From Planctomycetaceae bacterium (GTDB lineage Bacteria > Planctomycetota > Phycisphaerae > SM23-33): 32,151 bases of DNA. Shown here one piece after another: positions 1 through 8,345 of this stretch. The stretch lies in contig JAJFVE010000050.1 in assembly GCA_021371965.1 (NCBI GenBank), forward strand, positions 1 to 32,151. Reading direction: 5' to 3'. A model generated the notes under the pieces. It was given only the letters and a program-made list of their open reading frames with translations, was not told the origin of the DNA and searched no databases. Numbering within the stretch: the stretch's first letter is position 1; every line of letters starts with the position of its first letter. The position numbers were made by a program, and so were the translations under genes.

Positions 1-1
1 C

Positions 2-1300
2 CCGCTGATCATCGGCGTGGGCACCGACGAATACGTGGTGGCCTCCGACGCCGCGGCGATTCTCGAACACACCGCCAACGTGATCTATCTCGACGACGGC
101 GAGATGGCCGTCCTCGACCGCCGCGGACTGCGGACGATGACTATCGACAACGTCATCGTCTCCAAGCAGATCGAGCAGGTCGAGGGCTCGCTCGAGCAGA
201 TCGAGAAGGGCGGCTATGATTACTTCATGCTCAAGGAGATTTTCGAGCAGCCCCAGACGATCGCGATGAGCCTGTCCGGACGCCTGGACATGCGCGAGCA
301 CTCGATCAAGCTCGGCGGCCTGGCCGGCGTTTGCCGCGACCTGGCCAAGACGCGCAAGATCATCATCACCGCCTGCGGGTCGGCCTGGCACGCCGGACTG
401 GTGGGCGAGTTCATGTTCGAGGACCTGGCGCGCATCCCCACCGAGGTCGAGTACGCCAGCGAGTTCCGCTATCGCAACCCCATCATCGACGACGGCACGC
501 TCGTGATCGCCATCAGCCAGTCCGGCGAGACGGCCGACACGCTGGCGGCCCTGCGCGAGGCGCAGGAAAAGGGCGCCATGGCCCTGGGCATCGTCAACGC
601 CGTCGGCTCGACCATCGCCCGCGAGACCGACGCGGGGGTGTATCTGCACGCCGGCCCGGAGATCGGCGTGGCGGCCACCAAGAGCTTCACCTGCCAGTTG
701 GCGGTGCAGGCGATGATCGCCCTGACGCTGGCGCGGCGGCGGTACATGTCGCAGTTTGAGATGCAGCGATACATGACCGAACTGGCCGCCATTCCCGAGA
801 AGATCAAGACCATCCTGGGCCAGAGCGACCATATCAAAGCCATCGCCGAGAAGCACTGCAAGCGCGAGAACTGGCTGTTCCTGGGGCGCGGGTATCAGTA
901 CCCCGTCGCCCTGGAAGGGGCGCTGAAGCTCAAGGAAATCAGCTACATCCACGCCGAGGGTCTGCCTGCCGCCGAGATGAAGCACGGGCCTATCGCCTTG
1001 ATCACCGATGGCATGCCGGTGGTCTTCGTGGCCCCGCGGTGCGGAACGTACGACAAGATCATCTCGAACATCGAAGAGGTCCGCGCCCGCAAGGGCTGCG
1101 TGATCGCCGTGGCCACCGAAGGCGACGAACTGGTCGCCAAGCACTCCGACCACGTGATCTACGTGCCCGATGCCCCGGCCCCGCTTCAGCCGCTGCTGAC
1201 GGTCGTGCCGCTGCAACTGCTGGCGTACCACGCGGCCGTCGCCCGAGGCTGCAACGTCGACAAACCCCGCAACCTGGCTAAGAGCGTTACGGTGGAATAG
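2..1300 (+). CDS. glmS: Glutamine--fructose-6-phosphate aminotransferase, C-terminal part (partial)
   Basis: This is the C-terminal two thirds of GlmS, which makes glucosamine-6-phosphate from fructose-6-phosphate and glutamine, the first step toward UDP-GlcNAc for peptidoglycan and LPS. The reading frame is open from base 2, so the start and most of the glutaminase domain lie upstream. What is visible is the end of the glutaminase domain, a linker and two SIS sugar-isomerase domains. The first SIS domain shows the ACGSAWHAG and SQSGETADT loops that bind the sugar phosphate. The second shows HAEGLPAAEMKHGPIAL, which contains the Glu and Lys/His of the isomerase site. The C terminus KPRNLAKSVTVE is the family's nearly invariant tail, so the 3' end is intact. 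A dyad followed by T residues comes 11 bases after the stop. The call is very secure. Confidence 0.97.
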   Translation, partial: PLIIGVGTDEYVVASDAAAILEHTANVIYLDDGEMAVLDRRGLRTMTIDNVIVSKQIEQVEGSLEQIEKGGYDYFMLKEIFEQPQTIAMSLSGRLDMREHSIKLGGLAGVCRDLAKTRKIIITACGSAWHAGLVGEFMFEDLARIPTEVEYASEFRYRNPIIDDGTLVIAISQSGETADTLAALREAQEKGAMALGIVNAVGSTIARETDAGVYLHAGPEIGVAATKSFTCQLAVQAMIALTLARRRYMSQFEMQRYMTELAAIPEKIKTILGQSDHIKAIAEKHCKRENWLFLGRGYQYPVALEGALKLKEISYIHAEGLPAAEMKHGPIALITDGMPVVFVAPRCGTYDKIISNIEEVRARKGCVIAVATEGDELVAKHSDHVIYVPDAPAPLQPLLTVVPLQLLAYHAAVARGCNVDKPRNLAKSVTVE

Positions 1301-1311
1301 CAGGACGGATT

Positions 1312-1340
1312 GTACAACAATTGCACTTTGTTGTACTTTT
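1312..1340 (+). terminator. Terminator-like dyad after glmS
   Basis: A perfect 9-bp inverted repeat (GTACAACAA at 1312-1320 and TTGTTGTAC at 1328-1336) with a 7-nt loop is followed directly by TTTT. It starts 11 bases after the glmS stop. The placement and T tract fit a Rho-independent terminator, but the stem is AT-rich and therefore weak. An operator for the downstream sialidase gene is the main alternative. Confidence 0.5.
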
Positions 1341-1528
1341 CACAGCTCTTTCGCAGTGCGATCTTCTTGTTATCATCAATAAGCCGAAAAATCACAAAAG
1401 CGAATGGCGCCATTTGCTTGTCAGCGTACTCCGCGGTATCGGCGGTTCATGCGATGGCATGCGGCCTCTGGGCAAGAGCGGCTCGCGGCGGTATCATGCC
1501 CAAACCACACTCTTCTGACGAGGAATCA

Positions 1529-2686
1529 ATGAGACATCAGAATCAGGTGAAGGCGATACTTGTTGCCGTGGCTGCGGCGATGCTGCTTGGCGCCGCGTGG
1601 GCCTGGGCGGCTGGCCCTGCGTCAAAGGCGCCTGACCGCGCGGCCGCATCACAGCCGCAACCGGCGATGGTTGCGGTTTTCACCCGCGGCGAAGCGGGCG
1701 TCCACACGTACCGCATCCCGTCATTGGCGACCACCCCCAAGGGCACGCTGCTGGCGTTTTGCGAAGCGAGAAAGCTTTCCGCGAAAGACAAGAGCCCGAC
1801 CAAGCTCGTGCTCAAACGCAGCGGCGATGCCGGGCGCTCTTGGGGCCCGATGCAGACACTGGCCGACAACGGCGAGGCGGCCCTGATGGACCCCACCGTC
1901 GTTGTCGACCGCGACACCTCGCGCATCTGGCTGTTCTACGTCCGCTATGCCAAGGGCTGGAATCAACCCCCGGCCGACATCAAGGTTTGCCCCGTCGGGC
2001 TGTTCGCCCTCTGGAGCGACGACGACGGCAAGAGTTGGTCCAAGGCCGACGACCTGACGGCGAAGCTGGAGCAGCCTCAATGGACCGCCTGCTGCCTGGG
2101 CCCGGGAGTGGGCATCCAGTTGCGTCACGGCGACAAAGCCGGCCGCCTGATCGTGCCGTTTCATCACGCCAAAGGGCAGTGCTCCGGCTGGCACATGATC
2201 TTCAGCGACGATCACGGCAAGAGTTGGCAGATCGGCCCCAAGCCCGTGCCGCACAATAGCGAATCGCAGGTTGCAGAACTGGCCGACGGGTCGCTGCTGC
2301 TGAATCTTCGCGGCTCCGACAGCATCCGCCGCGTCAGCCGAAGCCGCGACAGCGGCCAGACGTGGTCGGCGCTCGAGAACGACGAGACCCTGATCGAGCC
2401 CCGCGGCTGCCAGGCGAGCCTGATGCAATACGTGGCCAAAGGCGGCGATGAGGAAGAGTGCCTGCTCTTCTCGAACCCAGCCGATGCGAAAAGCCGCGTG
2501 AACCTGACGATGCGAGCCAGTTACGACGGCGGCAAAACATGGCCGCTCTCGCGAACGATCCACTCCGGCCCCAGCGCGTACTCGTGCATGACGGTCCTGG
2601 ATGACGGACAGATCGGCATACTCTTTGAGGCCGGCGCAAAATCCTGTTACGAGAAGATCGCCTTTGCGCGGTTGGACTTGAAATAG
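1529..2686 (+). CDS. Secreted exo-alpha-sialidase (BNR/Asp-box, GH33-like)
   Basis: A predicted exported sialidase of 385 residues that would release terminal sialic acid from glycans. The chosen ATG has GAGGA five bases upstream and begins a clear Sec signal peptide: basic start, hydrophobic run ending in Ala-rich AWAWA, then a Pro/Ala linker. The frame is open upstream to 1310, but that part has no coding character. The fold is a six-bladed propeller: the YRIP motif places the first triad arginine at R62, and five Asp boxes of the S-x-D-x-G-x-[ST]-W type begin near residues 98, 163, 226, 272 and 331. E250, R261 and Y351 (in SAYS) sit where the family's catalytic Glu, second Arg and nucleophilic Tyr are expected. 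It stands alone downstream of glmS. Substrate specificity cannot be read from sequence; other BNR hydrolases share the fold. Confidence 0.85.
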   Translation: MRHQNQVKAILVAVAAAMLLGAAWAWAAGPASKAPDRAAASQPQPAMVAVFTRGEAGVHTYRIPSLATTPKGTLLAFCEARKLSAKDKSPTKLVLKRSGDAGRSWGPMQTLADNGEAALMDPTVVVDRDTSRIWLFYVRYAKGWNQPPADIKVCPVGLFALWSDDDGKSWSKADDLTAKLEQPQWTACCLGPGVGIQLRHGDKAGRLIVPFHHAKGQCSGWHMIFSDDHGKSWQIGPKPVPHNSESQVAELADGSLLLNLRGSDSIRRVSRSRDSGQTWSALENDETLIEPRGCQASLMQYVAKGGDEEECLLFSNPADAKSRVNLTMRASYDGGKTWPLSRTIHSGPSAYSCMTVLDDGQIGILFEAGAKSCYEKIAFARLDLK

Positions 2687-3141
2687 AATCGGACCGCCAC
2701 GCTCATCGGGGGCGTGCAGGATGTATACAGGGATCGAACCGACTGTCCTTCTCAAGCTTGTCGGGAAGGGCACATACGGTGGCTGGTCAACTCCTCCATC
2801 CTCGATATTGCTTCGGTACGAACACTCAAGTGGTCTGTCGATGGACTTGGTTTGTTTGTTGGCCAACTATTCGGTCGTCATCGAAAAGCCAAAGGAGAAG
2901 GAGTGGGCAGTGCTTTCAGGACACCGGGAATAAAGCGGGCCTTGGTAGCTTTCGCTCTTTTCCACTCTCTTCCACGTCGTGACAACAGGACAAGGTTAGA
3001 ACTCTTACGGGGGAATCGAACGCGGCCTTCAGGGTAGTGCAGGCCTGTTCAATCGATCTTGTGTCACAAGACCACAGGCAGTAGGACAGGGCAGGCGGGT
3101 TGTTGCCATGGAAGGTGCTCTTGAGCCTGGGGCGTCGCTGA
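2687..3141. other. 455-base gene-free stretch, lower GC
   Basis: No convincing gene was found between the sialidase stop and the TPR gene stop. Short open frames exist but lack ribosome-binding sites and recognisable sequence. A short CACGC/GGCGTG dyad lies near 2698-2716 but has no T tract. Base composition is visibly lower in GC than the flanks; one hand-counted 60-base line (2941-3000) is 48% GC. Two GATCGAACC-like strings look like antisense tRNA T-arms but do not fold as tRNAs. Confidence 0.5.
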
Positions 3142-4287
3142 TCAACGGTGCGATGCACGTGATTCTGCGGGTCTTGTTGACGAGATATTATCTCGGTCCA
3201 ATGCAGCCTTTGCCTGTTGTCGCATCTTCTCCGCCTGGGATCGGGCATCCGAAGCCTTATCATGCTTGCCAGTCGCCTCGTACATTTCCGCAAGGTCCAA
3301 GAGAACTGTCTCAGAATGGTCATAGAAGTCATAGGACCCTTTGGGCAGGGCCTTCGTGTAAATATCGAGACATCGGAGGTAGAGTGCCTCGGCCTTTGTA
3401 AACTTGCGTAAGCGGGTCCAAGTATCTGCCAGCGACTTCAGGCACGGTGATATGCGCATGTCATCGGGACCGTACGCCTTTTCCGAAAGTAACAGTGCTC
3501 GCTGGTACAGTAGGAGTGCCTTTTCGTCGAGACCTTGCTGGCCGTAGTTGTACGCCAGATGATTCAGACAAGCAACCAGAAGCACGTTATCGGGGCCCAA
3601 AGCCTTTTCTTCAACGGCGAGAGCCCTAGTGTAGAAGGATTCAGCCTGTGCAAACTGGCCCTGAGTTTCATGCAGAATCGCAAGATTGTTTAGGGTCGCC
3701 GTCACGGTGGAATCATGGCCCCCCAGAGACTTCTCTCTTATTTCCAGACACCGCAGCAACACCGTCTTGGCCTCTGCAAAGCTACCATCCTTGGAATGTT
3801 GAAGTCCAAGTTTCTCCAGCGCTGCACTTAACGAGACTGGGTCAGGAGGAACCACCTTTTCCAGAATGTCTACCGCACGTTCAAAACATGCACACACATC
3901 CTTCCCCGGTTGATCATCGCGGAACTTGGCTTTGCCAAGTTGGATCAGCGCAAAAGCGACCCTCTTATCTGTTTTTCCGTAGGCCTTTTCTTTGATTAAC
4001 AGCGACCGTTCATAAAGCGAGATTGCCAGAGTCCGGTTTCGGTTGATCTCGGCAACACCTGCCATTTCGTCCAGGAGGGGCGTTAACGATACATCATCCG
4101 GCCCGGTCTTCTTCTCATCTTCTGCGAGTATTTCCTTATACAAGGCCTCGGCAAGATCAAATCGGCCTTCGCTACAGAGCCCCTTGGCCTTGGCTTGAAG
4201 ATCCGGTGCCCGTGGTTGATCCTGACTTGTACAGGAGGTAACGCACAGACAAGCAATGGCTATGATGACGGTGGTATTTGTTCGCAT
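3142..4287 (-). CDS. Tetratricopeptide-repeat lipoprotein (kinesin-light-chain-type TPR)
   Basis: A 381-residue predicted lipoprotein made almost entirely of TPR helices. The N terminus is a short signal peptide ending in lipobox VTSC with the lipidated Cys at position 19. About seven repeats of roughly 42 residues follow, with the kinesin-light-chain-style signature 'A..LY.RAL...EKALGPD' repeated (for example EKAYGKTD, EKALGPDN, EKAYGPDD), and the tail is Lys/Gln-rich. Such repeats bind partner proteins, so a scaffold or assembly role at the membrane is likely but the partner is unknown. The start is supported by GGGAGGT just upstream of the ATG. It lies alone in a lower-GC stretch (one hand-counted 60-base line, 3241-3300, is 55% GC, against 72% for one line of lptD), which may mean recent acquisition. 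Confidence 0.85.
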   Translation of the reverse strand: MRTNTTVIIAIACLCVTSCTSQDQPRAPDLQAKAKGLCSEGRFDLAEALYKEILAEDEKKTGPDDVSLTPLLDEMAGVAEINRNRTLAISLYERSLLIKEKAYGKTDKRVAFALIQLGKAKFRDDQPGKDVCACFERAVDILEKVVPPDPVSLSAALEKLGLQHSKDGSFAEAKTVLLRCLEIREKSLGGHDSTVTATLNNLAILHETQGQFAQAESFYTRALAVEEKALGPDNVLLVACLNHLAYNYGQQGLDEKALLLYQRALLLSEKAYGPDDMRISPCLKSLADTWTRLRKFTKAEALYLRCLDIYTKALPKGSYDFYDHSETVLLDLAEMYEATGKHDKASDARSQAEKMRQQAKAALDRDNISSTRPAESRASHR

Positions 4288-4776
4288 AGCACCTCCCTGT
4301 GCTATTAAAAGCCATCAGATACATCGGCCATGTGACATCATTGCGAGAACCAAAAACACAAGCCGCCTTCTTCGGTCTCCCATGAAAAGGCGGGCAGGAT
4401 GTTGGGGGGGAGAAACATGTGGCCTCTTGGTAAGATTCAGCACGCAATGGGGCCGCTGCGAGTCGGGATAACCTCGGCCAGGCAGCAGGACTCTGACGGC
4501 ACTGCCAACCTTCCCCGGCAAATGCCGCCCCGATGGCCCGACATAGGGGGGGCGACTCGCGGCGGCAGGGATCCATTGCGGGCGGTGGCATGAGCAAAAT
4601 GCCCGAAACAATCGTCAAATGAAAAAGGCCGCCCTTTTCGTGACGTCGGGGCGGTTTCCCCCGGCAGAAGCCGCGCGGGGCAAGCCCCGCCGCTAACGAG
4701 GCGGGGCAGCGATTGATCTGGCGGTCTTAGCGCTTTTCTCGCTCTGCGTTCTCCGCGAACTCCGCGGTGAAACGTC
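4288..4776. other. 489-base gene-free stretch with GC-rich palindromes
   Basis: No gene is supported here. The right half carries several dyads. CCGCCC (4629-4634) pairs with GGGCGG (4649-4654), which is followed by TTT and could be a weak terminator. GCGGGG/CCCCGC (4675-4690) forms a tight hairpin and is followed by another GCGGGGC copy near 4700. The left half holds only the ribosome-binding site of the TPR gene and low-information sequence. Open frames on both strands in this region lack start signals and family resemblance. Confidence 0.5.
4735..4771 (-). repeat. Iterated 9-mer array next to a stop codon
   Basis: Read on the minus strand, this begins five bases after the stop of the membrane-protein gene. 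It consists of degenerate nine-base steps (CACCGCGGA, GTTCGCGGA, GAACGCAGA, GCGAGAAAA). It resembles the 'CACAGAGACACAGAG' type of intergenic repeat seen in many genomes. Related, more degenerate strings occur near 13395-13425 and 15300-15330. Its function is unknown. Confidence 0.45.
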
Positions 4777-6792
4777 TCAGAACGGGCTGATCTTGAACTC
4801 GGGGACGTTCTTGCCCGTGGACATGTAGTATGACATGCCGATGATGGCCCAGATGATCCCGGCCAGGAACTCGCCTGCGGCCAGGCCGATGAACAGGTTA
4901 CGGAACCGCACGAAGGCGTTGCCGCCGCCGAACTTCATCACCACCTGCTTGATCATCCACCCCAGCAGGAAACTCGCCGCCAGCGGGCGCATCGTGTCCG
5001 AACACCAGATCAGAAACAGGACCGGGTGTATCGGCCACCAGGTCAGCCTCAGGCGCAGCACGGCCGTGCTGACCACCAGGCCCAGGCCGACCAGCGCCCA
5101 GATGAGAAATTGCCCGCTTGGGGCGATCATCCCCGCCCGGAAGCCCAACTCGGGCGTGGCCTTGACGCCGAAGTTGCCCAGCTCGCGCACCAGCAGGTTG
5201 AAACTGTACTGCGAGACCGTCGGGGCCCAGAAGAAATGTCCGCTCTGACCGAAGTAATACTGCGTGATCAGGACGGCCGGCACCCCGATCAGCAGCGCCA
5301 GCACGATCGTCGGGGCGATCCATCCGGCCATGCGACCCGGGCGGATGCCCTCGATCTGCCCCAGCCGCAGCACGTTCGAGACCACCGGCATCATCGCCAC
5401 GCGCGGGTCGATCGCGAAGACGGCTGACAAGATCGCCAGGATCAGCACGGCCTTGGGCCCCAGCGCCGCCAGGCCGAAAATGCCGATGGCCACGCCGAGG
5501 GGCCACCACGCCGGCTGAAGCACGAACACGCCGGTCTCGACGTGTACGCGGGTCATGACCAGAAACAACAGCGCCAGGCTCAGGACGAACAGGATCGCCG
5601 CCGGCAGGGGCAGCCTGCCCACCGTCGTAAGCAGGAATACGCCGCCGGCCGCACAGAGCAGACCGGCCCGGCAGGCCCAGGCGGTGGCCACAGTGACGTC
5701 CTCGCGGGCCGAAAAACCAAACGCCCGCCGCAGCACGTTCCAGTAGTAAAACCGTCCCGCGTAGAGCAGCATGATCGCCATGCCCACGTACGAGCCCATC
5801 ACCATCGACGACCAGAAGGGGCTCTCCAGCACCGCCCAGCCCCAGGGCAGGCCGATGTGCGCCGTCAGCAGCACCACCACCGCGTACAGGATGTGGCTGA
5901 TGCCGACGGAAAACGCCACGTCGTTGTTGACCAGGAACGCCAGCGCCAGCCCGACGAAGAAAATCCGTGGCGCCAGAAGCGTCCCCATCCGGGGCACGCC
6001 GCCCAGGGCCGGGAAGCGCTCCATCACGGAGCGGAAACTGAACTCCAGCGGAATGAGAGCGTCTTCAGGCCGCCCGCTCGCCCAGATGCACGCCGCGTTG
6101 ACGGCCAGAATGGCCAGCACCAGTCCCGCGCCCAGCCAGAAGAGCTTCTGGCGGAAGATACCGCCCTCGGAGGGACCTTCCAGCAGTTCCCCCGTCAGCG
6201 TGGCCACCGGGTAGGTCAGACGCTCGTTGTTGGCCCACTGCGGGTGCACCACCACCGCCAGGCACGTCACCCCCAGGAACACCAGCGCCACCAGCGGCAT
6301 CCAGAACGCCAACGTGCCCTTCCACGCCTGCCAGGGCACGATGTGGAGCAGCGAGCCATAGTCGTCGCCCGCGCGGCCGCGGACGAAACCCTCTACCGTC
6401 TCCTCGTATTGCCCGCCGGGCGAAACGAGCATTCCCGGCGGGGCGTAGTCCAGCAGGCCCTTGCTGCGCCACTCGGGGGAGTCGTGGTTTTGTTTCTGCG
6501 GCAGCAGGACGATCTCGCTGAACTGCCACATCAGGGCCGGTCCGGAGATGACCGAGGCGACCATCATCAGCGAGACGAGCGTGGCCCATTCGCCCCGCTG
6601 AAGCGGGCGCAGGCGCAGCACACGTAGCAGCGGGTTGAGCCCCAGCAGGCCCAGCAGCATCAGCCCCAGGACCCCCGGCATGGTGAGGTTGTGCGCCAGC
6701 GGCGCCAAGTGCAGACCCCATTCGTTGAGGTACGACAAGGCCGCCAGCAGCATGCCCAGAACCAGACCCAGAATTATCGAGCGAAACGTCAT
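4777..6792 (-). CDS. DUF6785/DUF6784 family multi-pass membrane protein
   Basis: A 671-residue integral membrane protein with about a dozen or more hydrophobic segments spread over its length. The overall pattern matches the DUF6785 (N-terminal) plus DUF6784 (C-terminal) architecture common in Planctomycetota and Verrucomicrobiota. The C-terminal block runs WWPIHPVLF, then a segment with SFLLGWMIKQVVMKFGG, then GLAAGEFLAGIIWAI, which is characteristic of DUF6784. A soluble loop near residues 95-145 is rich in Gly, Asp and Glu. It looks transporter-like and has been compared to oligopeptide-transporter folds, but no substrate is known. No good ribosome-binding site precedes the ATG, so the start is less certain. 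It is the distal member of a long minus-strand run, 215 bases from the next gene, and is probably its own transcription unit. Confidence 0.8.
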   Translation of the reverse strand: MTFRSIILGLVLGMLLAALSYLNEWGLHLAPLAHNLTMPGVLGLMLLGLLGLNPLLRVLRLRPLQRGEWATLVSLMMVASVISGPALMWQFSEIVLLPQKQNHDSPEWRSKGLLDYAPPGMLVSPGGQYEETVEGFVRGRAGDDYGSLLHIVPWQAWKGTLAFWMPLVALVFLGVTCLAVVVHPQWANNERLTYPVATLTGELLEGPSEGGIFRQKLFWLGAGLVLAILAVNAACIWASGRPEDALIPLEFSFRSVMERFPALGGVPRMGTLLAPRIFFVGLALAFLVNNDVAFSVGISHILYAVVVLLTAHIGLPWGWAVLESPFWSSMVMGSYVGMAIMLLYAGRFYYWNVLRRAFGFSAREDVTVATAWACRAGLLCAAGGVFLLTTVGRLPLPAAILFVLSLALLFLVMTRVHVETGVFVLQPAWWPLGVAIGIFGLAALGPKAVLILAILSAVFAIDPRVAMMPVVSNVLRLGQIEGIRPGRMAGWIAPTIVLALLIGVPAVLITQYYFGQSGHFFWAPTVSQYSFNLLVRELGNFGVKATPELGFRAGMIAPSGQFLIWALVGLGLVVSTAVLRLRLTWWPIHPVLFLIWCSDTMRPLAASFLLGWMIKQVVMKFGGGNAFVRFRNLFIGLAAGEFLAGIIWAIIGMSYYMSTGKNVPEFKISPF

Positions 6793-6825
6793 TCACGGTC
6801 ATCGTTGCAGAAATCCGCACATGTT

Positions 6826-6851
6826 GCAAGTAGAGTCAGCAAGTAGAGTCA
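6826..6851. repeat. 13-base direct duplication upstream of the membrane-protein gene
   Basis: GCAAGTAGAGTCA occurs twice head to tail (6826-6838 and 6839-6851), about 35 bases upstream of the membrane-protein start codon. It may be a slippage product or a paired protein-binding site; nothing distinguishes these. Confidence 0.5.
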
Positions 6852-6960
6852 GAGAGAGTTGGTAATGCCTCAGTCATGGAGGGGGGAAAGTCGCGGCGGA
6901 GGCACTAAATAAAGGGTTCTTCCGGGAATATCGGGGAACGTATGAGCCTCCAATTCCGAT

Positions 6961-6977
6961 GCGTCCCAACGGGACGC
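6961..6977. other. Perfect short hairpin between minus-strand genes
   Basis: GCGTCCC and GGGACGC form a 7-bp stem with a 3-base loop, about 30 bases past the stop of the zinc-ribbon gene. There is no T tract on either side, so a classical terminator is not supported. It resembles the small palindromic intergenic elements elsewhere in this window. Confidence 0.4.
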
Positions 6978-7007
6978 TAGCCGGGGTAATTCGTTGTGGT
7001 GGGACCT

Positions 7008-8141
7008 TCAATGAGCGCCGTGTGCGTTGGATGGATGGGCGGCCAGGTCGTCTTCCTTGCGGAGCAGGCCCACTCGGGAGGCGGCCTTGCGCAGCGCGTC
7101 GGCGCCGTGGCGCCAGAGCGAGGGCGTGTCGGCGGCCGCGCCGCCGTCGGACGGAGTCGGCATGGCCGCCAGGGCCTGCATGAACTCACCCGGCCAGGCG
7201 CAGCGGCGCTGGTCTTGCGGCGGCAGATCCCGCACGTCTTTGAGCGACAGCCACTGCGGCATCTCTTCCGAGCGCACGGCGTCGTCGAGCTTGATGTTCC
7301 CCTGTCGCGCCCACGTGACCAGCCCGGCCGCGTCGGTGGGCCCGTACGCCTGGCCGTCGATGCGGCAGTACCACAATGTGCCCGACACGCTCAGGTCGTC
7401 GGCACGCCCCTGAGGCGGCGGCAATGCCCCGGCCGCCTCCGGCGCCACGGGCGTCTCCCGGAGGCGCTGGAGGATCTTGCGGAATTGCGGCATCTGCGGC
7501 GCCTGGTCGATGATGATCTGCCCCAGCGTCGTGGCCAGGCTGTTCAGCGCCCGCTGGATCTTGGGGCTCTTGCGCTCGATGATCGCCAGGTGCTGGCGAA
7601 CCTCGACGAACTTGGCGTGCTCGGCCTTGGGGTCGATCCCGGCCAGCATCTCGCGGAGCTTGCGCACGCGGTTGTTGCACTGCTGAACGCTGCGGATCAG
7701 GTCCCGACCCTGACGGCACAGGCGGATCATCTCCGGATCCTCAAACGGCGTGGCCGCAACGATCGCCAACTGCCCGCAGTCGCGAGCCGCCAGTTGACGT
7801 GCCTGGGCATGCTCCCGCTGCGGCCCCTGCCCTACAGCCGCGCCCTGCCCCCCGGCGATCCCACGCGCGGACGCCCCGACCAATCCACTCAGCGCGGCCG
7901 CCGACACCATCAGCCGCGTACCGCACGTGGGACACTCTTGCATCTTGCCGGCGTGGGTATCGGGAACCTCCAGAACCGTCCCGCATCGCACGCACGCGTG
8001 GCGGATCATCACTGTCGAGCCCGCCGCCGCGGCCACGACATGCAGTGCCTGGAAGCAGACCGGGCACCGGATCGTCTTGCCGCGGCGGTCGTCGCTGAGC
8101 TTCAGAACAGCCAGGCACTTACGGCAGGTGACTTTGAGCAT
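7008..8141 (-). CDS. Double zinc-ribbon protein with a C-terminal GYF_2 domain
   Basis: A 377-residue soluble protein. Two treble-clef or rubredoxin-like zinc ribbons form the N terminus: C6-x2-C9 with C26-x2-C29, and C50-x2-C53 with C70-x2-C73. A Gly/Ala linker and a helical, probably coiled-coil segment (about residues 140-235) follow. A GYF_2 (DUF4339) module begins at W257 with the WYCRIDGQAYGP signature and ends near 305; these domains usually bind short peptides. The combination is frequent in Planctomycetota proteins of unknown role, so protein-protein adaptor function is inferred only. AAGGAG seven bases upstream fixes the start. The last residues (HPSNAHGAH) come from a CATCC-repeat-like stretch and may be a recently altered tail. 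Confidence 0.75.
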   Translation of the reverse strand: MLKVTCRKCLAVLKLSDDRRGKTIRCPVCFQALHVVAAAAGSTVMIRHACVRCGTVLEVPDTHAGKMQECPTCGTRLMVSAAALSGLVGASARGIAGGQGAAVGQGPQREHAQARQLAARDCGQLAIVAATPFEDPEMIRLCRQGRDLIRSVQQCNNRVRKLREMLAGIDPKAEHAKFVEVRQHLAIIERKSPKIQRALNSLATTLGQIIIDQAPQMPQFRKILQRLRETPVAPEAAGALPPPQGRADDLSVSGTLWYCRIDGQAYGPTDAAGLVTWARQGNIKLDDAVRSEEMPQWLSLKDVRDLPPQDQRRCAWPGEFMQALAAMPTPSDGGAAADTPSLWRHGADALRKAASRVGLLRKEDDLAAHPSNAHGAH

Positions 8142-8320
8142 CCGTCACTCCTTGGGGCCGAGGCCTATCTTGTGAACTTCACGAACTGCCTTTACCGCTT
8201 GCAACCTGAAATGCGCCCGCGATCATACCGCGCCGGCTTTCGCCTGCAATACTATTATCGTCACGAATTTCGCACCGCGGCCAGGGAATTTTGCCGAGGA
8301 AGGGTGCGACGCTACAGCCT

Positions 8321-8341
8321 GGCTACCGGCTACCGATTACC
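8321..8341. repeat. GGCTACC heptamer array at the lptD stop
   Basis: Three head-to-tail heptamers (GGCTACC, GGCTACC, GATTACC) end four bases from the lptD stop codon. On the lptD strand they read GGTAATC-GGTAGCC-GGTAGCC. This is a one-armed member of the GTAGCCN family found at 15332, 27851, 29883 and 30250; no opposite arm is adjacent. Confidence 0.6.
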
Positions 8342-8345
8342 AACT

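Noticed and set aside
2715..3030. Possible tRNA or tmRNA on the minus strand (GGTTCGATCCC- and GTTCGATTCC-like strings)
   Set aside because: The T-stems have internal mismatches and no matching acceptor, D or anticodon arms could be drawn.
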